From Skeletonema tropicum (Eukaryota > Bacillariophyta > Thalassiosirophyceae > Thalassiosirales > Thalassiosiraceae): a DNA stretch of 64,000 bases. Below the pieces are notes generated by a model. The model had not been told where the DNA came from and ran no database searches. It saw nothing but the letters and a program-made list of their open reading frames with translations. The translations under genes and the position numbers were made by a program. Of this stretch, positions 56,360-64,000 are shown one piece after another. The first letter of the stretch is position 1. Each line of letters begins with the position of its first letter. The stretch is taken from contig CM074141.1 in assembly GCA_037178625.1 (NCBI GenBank), positions 2,232,001 through 2,296,000 of the forward strand, given 5' to 3'.

Positions 56360-56402
56360 CGTTTCGCGTAGCACGGAACGTCTCATTCCCTTATACGATC
56401 AA
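56360..56402 (+). repeat. LTR end fragment
   Basis: About 43 bases with two or three differences from the reverse complement of the last 43 bases of the LTRs at 13547-13719 and 19795-19967. It begins CGTTTCGCGTAGCACGGAAC. It lies about 70 bp upstream of the zinc-finger gene start. Confidence 0.75.
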
Positions 56403-56474
56403 TCATGTCATTTTCATTCTTTGCATTATCTAAAACATCATGTCGACATTATAGGAGCAAAAGCAATCACGAAG

Positions 56475-57546
56475 ATGGTGAAGCCAAATGGTAGTGCTGT
56501 TGAGGAAGATGATGTGGGTGCATTGATCTACAGGGAGGTTCAGCTGCGGAAGGCAGAGGCAGCGGCCGCAGCCGCAGCTGCCGAGAGCAAGAAGACATCA
56601 ACTGCTTCAACCCATCATCGAACTTCAACTCGGAAGCGGAAGACTTCGCCTGTTATCAACAAGGCCAAAGAATCATCGTTGACTAGTTCACAACGCAAAG
56701 TAACTTCGAAAAGGAAACGAGGGTCATCATTGGAGGAAGATCCACCCAAGAAAAAGGCGGCCAAAAAGAGAAAAAGATATGAATGCTCTGCTGATGGATG
56801 CAGAAATAAAGCCGTAAAAGGAGGAGTGTGCATGAGGCATGGGGCACAGGTCAAACGATGCAACAGAGAAGGATGTCACTAATCAAGCTAAGAAAGGAGG
56901 AGTGTGCATTAGGCATGGAGCTAAGGTCAAACGATGCAGCAGTGAGGGTTGCAGAAATCATGTCATCAATGGAGGAGTTTGCATGAGGCATGGGGCACAG
57001 GTCAAACGATGCAACAGAGAAGGATGCACTAATCAAGCTCAGAAAGGAGGAGTGTGCATGAGGCATGGGGCACAGGTCAAACGATGCAACAGAGAAGGAT
57101 GCACTAATCAAGCTCAGAAAGGAGGAGTGTGCATGAGGCATGGGGCACAGGTCAAACGATGCAACAGAGAAGGATGCACTAATCAAGCTCAGAAAGGAGG
57201 AGTGTGCATTAGGCATGGAGCTAAGGTCAAACGATGCAGCAGTGAGGGTTGCAGAAATCATGTCATCAATGGAGGAGTTTGCATTAAGCATGGGGCAAAG
57301 GTCAAAATATGCAGCATTGCAGGATGTACAAAATATGTTCAGAAAGGAGGAGTGTGCATCAGGCACGGAGCAAAGGTCAAGCGATGCAGCAGTCAGGAAT
57401 GCACTAATCTTGATATCAGCAGGGGAGGAGTGTGCAAGAGGCACGGGGCGTATCAAAATATGCAAGAAGAATCCACTGCGTTTGGATCAGAATCTATCGG
57501 TGGAAATCGCTTGCTGGCCAACACCGAGCTGTGCAGAAAAAAATAG
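56475..57546 (+). CDS. WRKY19-like zinc-finger tandem-repeat protein (frame break at ~56875)
   Basis: ATG at 56475. The first ~100 residues contain an alanine run and Lys/Arg-rich segments (KKKAAKKRKR) that resemble a nuclear localisation signal. Then come nine ~25-residue units of the form C-x4-GC-x-N-x4-GGVC-x2-HGA-x-VKRC, with Cys/His spacing suited to zinc binding. This repeat is annotated as WRKY19-like zinc finger in oomycetes and diatoms, and a nucleic-acid-binding role is inferred. DNA repeats have a 75-bp period, and units 3-5 are almost identical. In the first unit an extra base (GGATGTCAC versus GGATGCAC in other units) shifts the frame and makes a TAA at once. The following units are fully open to 57546. 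The break may be real, or a sequencing error in a repeat. Confidence 0.75.
56860..57440 (+). repeat. 75-bp tandem coding repeat
   Basis: About eight units encoding the zinc-finger modules. The nearly identical units in the middle indicate recent unit duplication. Confidence 0.85.
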
Positions 57547-57971
57547 ATCCTCTCTTTTGACGGCACTCACGCACTGCTTCAGGAACTATATACAATGCAT
57601 AGTACAATAGACAAAATCCGTCTGTGTGTTTCCGTGTTAGGCTTTCTTGCGAAAGTAGCAAAATGTTTTACGATGGATGATGCTAAGAGACCAAACTCCA
57701 GAGAGAGAGGGAAAGAGAGCTGATACGAAGCATTGCTGCTGCCAATCAAGAACTTCATCATGTTTTAAGTATACAGAGCGCTCCTCTTCGTTTTTTAGCA
57801 GTACGTTGCTCCCTTCCCTTCCAATCAGGCGGACTCTGCTAGAGAAGAAATAATTTTCACAGTTGATGCATGCAAAGCAATCGTTTAGTTAATTATTAGA
57901 GCATGATATTGTTTGATCGTTGCTCTCACTCTAGATATAACGTATTAAATCTACAGCATTCACCTAGCTGA
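57547..57971. other. Intergenic region between convergent genes
   Basis: Between the zinc-finger gene (plus) and XPB (minus). No gene seen. Confidence 0.5.
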
Positions 57972-60792
57972 TTACATCCTTGCTTTTCTCCTTTTAGCAA
58001 ACATAGGATGAATCTTTCGTGTTCCTGAAGAGTATCTTGCTCCCGATCCTCCAGAGAGCTGAGCCAAAGTGCTCCCTGCCGTCCTCTTCACACCCAAATC
58101 TGCCAATCTTGCACCATCTGGATTGCTCTTTCGGATTGCTGTGTCTTCTGCGCGCTGATCCTTCTCGAGTTCGGTATCACTCGTGAGGACTGTGCGCAGT
58201 AATTGTCTATCATCCTCGGCATTTTTATATGCATAATCATTTTGCAGTGCTTCCAAATCGGCCTTTTCACTGAGAGTTGTCACGATCTTAAAGGTGTAGC
58301 CCTGATCAATAAGATATTGTTGGCGTTTTGTCGAGTAGAACATTTCTTGTGTGTCTGTGCTAACGAGGGTGTAGAAGAAGGCATTGAAAGAAGAACGGTT
58401 TGATCCATCTGTTTGAGTGTAGGACTTGGGTCGGAGGATACGACCAAGGCGTTGGGCTTCTTGACGACGAGATCCAAAGTGAGAAGATACTTGAATGATG
58501 ACGTTGGCCTCGGGTAAATCAATCGATGTATCTCCAACCTTACTAATACAAATGGTCCGTAGTGCGCTGAAAGTGAAGGGGAATGGCAACGTTGTAAGTA
58601 TCTAGATGCACAAAGAAAAAGATAGGATACATCACACCCGCCCGCATGCGCCCGCAATGTAACTTACTCGCTAGTCCTGAACGTTCCCAAGATAGCCTGC
58701 CTTTCCCTCTCACTCGTCTCCCCATAAATCATCGGACGCTTCAACATTGCCGCATACAACTTCAAACTATACACCAAATCACTAAACACAATAATCTTAT
58801 CCCCACGCTCTTCATGAAACCTCATCAAGAATTCGGTAGCCCTCAACTTGGCCGGGTTCATCACATACAGCAATTGCTTCAACCTGGCATTTTTTTCTGC
58901 CATCAAATATTCCCTCATAAATGGAGCAGTCATGGGAGTCCACACTTCGACACACTGAACATTGGCAAGGTACCCCTGAGTGGTCAAATCCATCCAATTC
59001 GCCTCATAGAGTTTTGGACCGATCAAAAAGTTCAAATCGGAAATGAGATCATCCTCTCGAACTAGTGTGGCCGTCAACCCGAGGCGGCAATGAGCCTTAA
59101 CTGAACCGATCACACGTCGAAACATTTTGGCAGGGACAACATGCACCTCATCCATTAACAGTAATCCCCATTCTCTCCCCTTGATTTGATTCATCACTTC
59201 GGCCGACTTATCACTCCTCGCTCCACCAAACGAAATCATTGTGTAGGTTGTTACCAATACACATCCACCGGCGCTCTGGGGAGGGATATCATCCTTCTTA
59301 TCTGATGTAAATACACAAATATTTTCATCTGGAATGTTCGTCCATAATTTGAATTGATATTTCCATTGTAACACTGACACTGCATTAGTGCATAAACAAA
59401 CAACTGACTTTTTGATGGTTTGGGCGGCAGTAACACCTGTGAGTGTCTTTCCTGCACCACAGGGGAGAACGATAATTCCAGATCGTGCTCGACCGTTTCC
59501 AAACATCTAAATGCAGACGGTGAGCGAGTAGAAGATTACCATGTGAGAAACAGATGGGGGGACAGTGTAGATAAAAATACACAAGTCAACTGAAAAAAGA
59601 AGAAGAAGTAGTAGTGCCCAACAAAACAACAGATCAACATAAACAAAACACACAAACGCACCTTACTCAACGATCTCTCTTGATACCGACGAATTTTCGT
59701 ATGCGGTTTCAAATCCATGGGCACATCCGGATTCATCTTATCATTCCTAAAATCGTATTCCTCCATCAATGGATAATCCAAATCAATCGCCCTCCTCTTG
59801 ACTGTTTCGACTGAATCTCCCTTGATTTGAAATGACACTGTAGTCTTTGCCACAGCCTGCCTATTCGGAGTATCGCCATCATCATCGTCATCGTCACTAT
59901 CACCATCCATTTCACGTAATATACGTAAATTCTCTTCCATTTCTTCTGCTTTGGTGTTGACTACGAAGCCATCTGCATTCTTGTTGCTACCACCAGTCGT
60001 ACTGCTTCCCCCGGCTCCATTATTGTTTGCTCCAGCACTATCCCCACCACCTCCAGCAGCAGTAGTTCCATCCCCCTGAGTCACTTCCTCACTAACCCTC
60101 GCCTGACTGATCAACTCATCCCGTAACAACTCCCTCAACACCGCGGGATACTCACTCTCCACATAAAACTTATTATGCTTCAGCACCAACTTGGCCTTCC
60201 CATATCGCTTCGTACACTCCCGAATAAACTGCGCCACCCCCGCTGGCATCTCATTCTTACTAAATCGATTCAACACGCGGACAATACTCTCCGTGTCGAT
60301 ATTGGTCGCCACCGCCGCGTAGAGCGAGTAGGGTGTGAGTTTGTATTCGTGCACGTATTCCGGCCGGGCGACTGGTTCCGAGATGGCCACGAGAAAGTCG
60401 TAGGCCTTGGTGTAGAATTCGTGGAAGGCCTCGAGGTAGATTGTGCCGTCGGGGCAGGTCCAGCAGGGACGGGAGATGTGGTCGGGTTTGAGTGGGAGGG
60501 TGGAGAAGTCGGCTCCTAGTTGAGTGGTGGTGGTGGAGGAGGTGACATCACTGCTGCTACTGCTGCCGAGTTGCTTTTGTTGGGCGGCCTTGGGCGCCTT
60601 TAGATTTATGAGGAGGGCCTCTCGATCTGCGGCACGTTGGACGAGCTTTTTGGCGGAGGTGTATTCGTCGACTTCGTGTTGTTGTGAGGCGTCGGCTGTG
60701 CCGTAGTAGTCATCAGTGACGGCGTCTTTCGTCATGGTTGTTTGCAAAAAAATATGAGAGGGGAGAGCGAAGAGGGCCTGTAGGCTGCTCAT
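57972..60792 (-). CDS. ERCC3: XPB/ERCC3-type DNA helicase, TFIIH subunit
   Basis: Exons are 59662-60792, 58668-59506 and 57972-58566, with introns of 155 and 101 bp (GT-AG). The product is 854 residues, or 835 if it starts at the ATG at 60735. XPB is the 3'-5' ATPase/translocase of TFIIH that opens DNA at promoters and in nucleotide excision repair. The N-terminal ~370 residues hold the damage-recognition-type domain and an acidic DDDDDD linker. At the first junction the protein reads [16 protein letters not shown]. The Walker A motif is PCGAGKT (Lys397), the DEVH box is at 496-499 and the RED motif (VREDD) near 527. The second junction reads [17 protein letters not shown]. Motif VI is [13 protein letters not shown]. 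The basic C-terminus ends AKRRKARM. Length is close to the human protein. Highly conserved, single copy here. Confidence 0.96.
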
Positions 60793-61158
60793 CTGGAGGC
60801 TGAAGCTCCGTAAAAGGGTCTATTGCTGGCGCGCTCTATCACCCATCACCCATCATCTATCTTCGCTCTTCTCCAAGAAGCCAATCTTATCTTTCTACTT
60901 ACTCTGCCTTCCTGAACTTTGTTTGAAATAGTACCCACTTCCTTGCTCATCATCGGTAGAGATCAACTTTCTTCTTGAGATGTGTCCTGCACGATAAATT
61001 CATATCCTATCTCTTACTTTACAAGTTACCCTCCTCCCTCAAAGAAGCTCCAAAGTTGAAGCCAATTTCACATATTAATGCTACAATAACACAAATACAA
61101 TCTTGCGGGTCAATAGTGTCGCTCTCTAGACCACTCTCCAACATCATCGTATCAGACG
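60793..61158. other. Intergenic region between XPB and the START-like gene
   Basis: About 370 bp separating two minus-strand genes, presumably the XPB promoter and the upstream gene's 3' flank. No further feature seen. Confidence 0.5.
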
Positions 61159-63464
61159 TTATGGTAAGGAGCGAATATCCCTCACAAAGTCAACAGCACC
61201 CTTCACACCCGCATTCTTCGCCAACATCAACGGTATCATTGGAGAATACACATGTGTCACAGCAATCAATTCAGTCTTGTCAGGTTCATTCGGCACCTCA
61301 CGTAAAATATTCACTCCCAGTATAATTTCATTGCGTACATTGTTGGAATCGTTAGAGTTCCATTGACCTCCGGTGACGGCACGACTTACGACAATGTATC
61401 CATTTGTGGGTTGATTGGGATCGTTGTTGTTGGTGGAGAGTGCTTGTAAGTCTTGTTGACTTAGTTTGCGTGCGTGCATGCAGGCTGAGATGATTGGAAT
61501 TGGAGGAATCAAGCGAGTGAGTACTTATTGAGCTTGTGTTTCATATATAAGACATCACAACAGACAAGCATAACACCACCACCACAACAAGATGATATAT
61601 ACTCACTGACAAACTCAAGATTGCTATTGACCATAGGAGGCTTGGTCAAATTCCTCACAATCTTACTCTCACCAACATTGCCAAACTTGCCCTCATCCTC
61701 AGTAGTATCCACACCACTCTGAAATACTTCAACATCATCTCTCCCCAAACTCATCTTATTGTATGCCTTAACCTTGCTCGAATCCATAAGCAACTCGGCC
61801 AAGTACTTGGGAGACTTGTGAATAATGGAAGTTGTCTTGATTATCGGTAATTCGGCTCCGTATAGTTCACCTTTATCTCCAATGAATTTACCCGACCAGA
61901 CTAACACTTCTTGAGAAGAGTCGAGTGCCTCATACCATGACGACTTTGTACCATCATCATCATCACTGCTGTGCTCTTTGATAAACTTGTCTGTCTTCTT
62001 ATCACCACTCCAATTGACATATTCTTCACTCATCGCTGTAGTACCCATGAGTACACCTGTGGATACTAACCCATCGTACGTTTCGGGATGGAAGAATTCA
62101 TTGCCTGTGAATGATTCCCATGTTGATTTGGGAATTAGGGGGAGTGTTGCTGATTGGAGTTGCTGTGGTGTTGGTTTGGCCCGGTAGTGGTGGATGTGGA
62201 CGCAATGTCTTCGGGTGGAGCAATAGTAATTTCTAGAGATTCCATGTAGGATGTAGAAGAAGAAGTCGGTAATAGAACTTTTCCTAGTCAAAGAGTAGGA
62301 TGACGTACCCTTGAAGGGAGCCTCCCATGCCTTGGGTAGAATGATTGGAAAGAGAGGAGTTTCAATAATGAATGTCGTCTCTTCTGTGGAGGTGCTTGCT
62401 AGTCGTGACAGAGGACGAAACTTGAAGAGGATGACGGCAATGTAGATGTCATCACTGATGCATCTCCACCTCGAGCAGTAGCAGTGACTACATCAGCCTT
62501 GTGGACATAAACCTGCTCTCTCTTCTCCACATCTACATCAACATCACCTCCTGAGCCCATCTCCACGACATGCCCACGTGCCTGTTGTACCTTCGACTGC
62601 CTCCTACTCTTCAGATGACGATTAATCATCCCCCCAACACGAAGCACACTCATATTATTGACTGCTGCTCCATCTCCATGTCGATCAAAGAGGTTGTTAA
62701 ATGTCATTATTTCTTGACCATCTTTGATGTTAGAGATGTCACGTTCACGACTGATATTGCTGTTGCTGTGAGAATCATTCATGAATGTGGACACAGTCGA
62801 TTGGATGACGGAACGACGTATTCCCCTCATGGTACTTCGTACATTTGACCAGAGGCCTTGCCTATTCTTCCCATTATTGTTGTTGGCGGACGAAGGAGGT
62901 ATTGCCAGGGTGGCTGCAGTGGAGGAAGAAAAGGAAGAAGAAGAGGGGAGGACAATGAGATCTTCTTCTGTGCCGTTTTGGGGTACTGGACCGTAGGGTC
63001 GTAGAGATGAACTGATATACTTGCTGCTGCTGCTGCCTCCTCTGATTGATAGTAGGTCGACTAAGATCGCTCGAGACTCCTCTATCACCATCTCTACGAC
63101 CGCTACCGCCACGGCCTACTCGAAAAAAGTTGAATCCAAAACGAATCAGCCTCCTCTGCTGCTCATGCTTCGCACTTTCACTTCGCTGCGACATGACGTT
63201 CCAAAGGCCAGCGGGATCCTCATCGTCGATCGTCAGCGTGATGCCATTGGGGTGCATTTGGTTCCCCTTTGGAGCGTTGTTGCCGTTGAGCTTTGGTTGG
63301 CGCCGCTGAGAGCGAAGGTGGTTGTGACGATTTGGATGTGAAATGGCGCCAATCAGATTTGGAAGGGTTAGCGCTTCGATAGCGATATTATTGCTGGTGG
63401 AGAGCAGTCCGAGGAGGATGAGTAGAGCGGTGGTGGATGATGATGGGTGCTTCATGATGGGCAT
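61159..63464 (-). CDS. START-like lipid-binding domain protein, multi-exon model uncertain at 5' end
   Basis: The last two exons are firm: 61607-62232 and 61159-61523, joined by an 83-bp intron (donor GTGAGT, acceptor AATAAG). The junction reads NLEFV|ILTRLIPP. Segments such as SPKYLAELLMDSSKVKAYNKM, IVRNLTKPP, GYIVVSRAV and NEIILGVNIL fit a StAR-related lipid-transfer (START) fold, so lipid or sterol binding is inferred. An upstream exon ends at 62309 (ETPLFPIILPKAWEAPFK). Further upstream, Ser-rich coding-like frames extend to an ATG at 63464 that begins with a hydrophobic signal-like leader (TTALLILLGLLSTSN). Frames change near 62170-62200, 62400 and 63110 without clear introns. The 5' half may contain unrecognised introns, base-call errors or decay. 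Confidence 0.6.
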
Positions 63465-64000
63465 TTTGGATATGGATGGATATATAGATGTGAGTGGAAG
63501 GCTTTCGATGTCTGAGCTAGCTGAGATGATGTGATATTATTGAAGGCCCCGTCCTCGCTGCTGCTGTTCGCTAGATATATGAGAGGCCGCTGTAATGATG
63601 CTATTCTTTGTCTACAGAAGATATTGTGCTGATCAATCAATCAGCCCCGAACCAATAATGATAAGAAGTTGTCGGCCACTTTGCTTCTTTTATGATATAT
63701 GAAATCAAATACCTACCTCGTGAGAAGTGCAAATTTGATCTCGTCATCCTCCCGCGCGCCTTTGATGGCGTATCTTTCCGTTTATCCAAAGTGCGTTTTG
63801 AACGAGTTCCGACGTTGGATCGATTGAAGTTGCTTTCCGTTGAATTGTTTTAGGCGGCAGATGGTTTCATCGCTGTAGGGCGATTGGATTGAGATGGCTG
63901 TCTGTGAGAAGGTATTCCCCAAGTAAGATAGGAGTACCGCACTATCACTTCAACTTAAATAACTACATACTTACGTGTGAAACTACCGTAGTTGCCCGCG
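63465..64000. other. Upstream flank of the START-like gene
   Basis: Presumed promoter region of the minus-strand gene. No other gene was supported before the window ends. Confidence 0.4.

Noticed and set aside
56851..57465. 204-residue minus-strand frame opposite the zinc-finger repeats
   Set aside because: Antisense shadow of the repeat-coding strand. The plus-strand Cys/His pattern is the biologically sensible reading.
1..64000. A defence or biosynthetic gene cluster
   Set aside because: No set of neighbouring genes shares a pathway. Genes are eukaryotic housekeeping, surface-protein, protease-array or transposon genes.

Overview
This is eukaryotic nuclear DNA, most likely from a diatom. 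Reasons: spliced genes with GT-AG introns of about 80-200 bp; a chloroplast-type bipartite leader with a phenylalanine after the signal-peptide cleavage site (the diatom ASAFAP rule, seen as ALA|FGP) on a family of subtilisin-like proteases; cysteine-rich surface-protein domains and DUF285-like tails of a kind common in centric diatoms; and a WRKY19-like zinc-finger repeat protein. There are no operons, no CRISPR array and no recognisable tRNA or rRNA gene.

Layout. (1) 1-25.7 kb is accessory, transposon-rich DNA. It holds three copies of an uncharacterised gene family (488-1108, 21924-22535, 23256-23903). It also holds a transposase-like gene with a C-terminal Ulp1 protease (1385-11929), split by an 8.0-kb RNase H-bearing non-LTR retrotransposon with a 19-bp target duplication. 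Next comes a 6.4-kb LTR-flanked element with identical 173-bp LTRs but no recognisable gag-pol and many short tandem repeats (13547-19967). A small TA-flanked inverted-repeat element sits at 25140-25362. (2) 25723-26222 is a 500-N assembly gap. (3) 26.2-36.1 kb is a tandem array of about 2,331-bp units, each carrying a three-exon plastid-type subtilase on the minus strand. It has two intact copies, two with single-base frameshifts and one truncated. (4) 36.1-38.3 kb holds a SWIM-finger transposon remnant and local repeats. (5) 38.4-43.6 kb holds a cysteine-rich surface-protein gene interrupted by a small inverted-repeat element, and a decayed surface-protein pseudogene on the other strand. (6) 43.6-48.1 kb is gene-poor, with a large imperfect foldback structure. 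(7) 48.1-63.5 kb is the conserved core: TPP2 (with a tandem duplication of its promoter and first ~190 codons), a zinc-finger repeat gene, XPB/ERCC3 helicase and a START-like gene.

The core genes do unrelated housekeeping jobs (peptide degradation, TFIIH transcription and repair, lipid binding). They do not form a joint system. The best candidates for something undescribed are the transposase-Ulp1 gene cut by a retrotransposon, the protein-less LTR element made of tandem repeats, and the expanding plastid-type subtilase array. Caution: several genes show isolated 1-2 nt frame breaks, mostly in repetitive stretches or next to the gap, so some apparent pseudogenes may be assembly errors.
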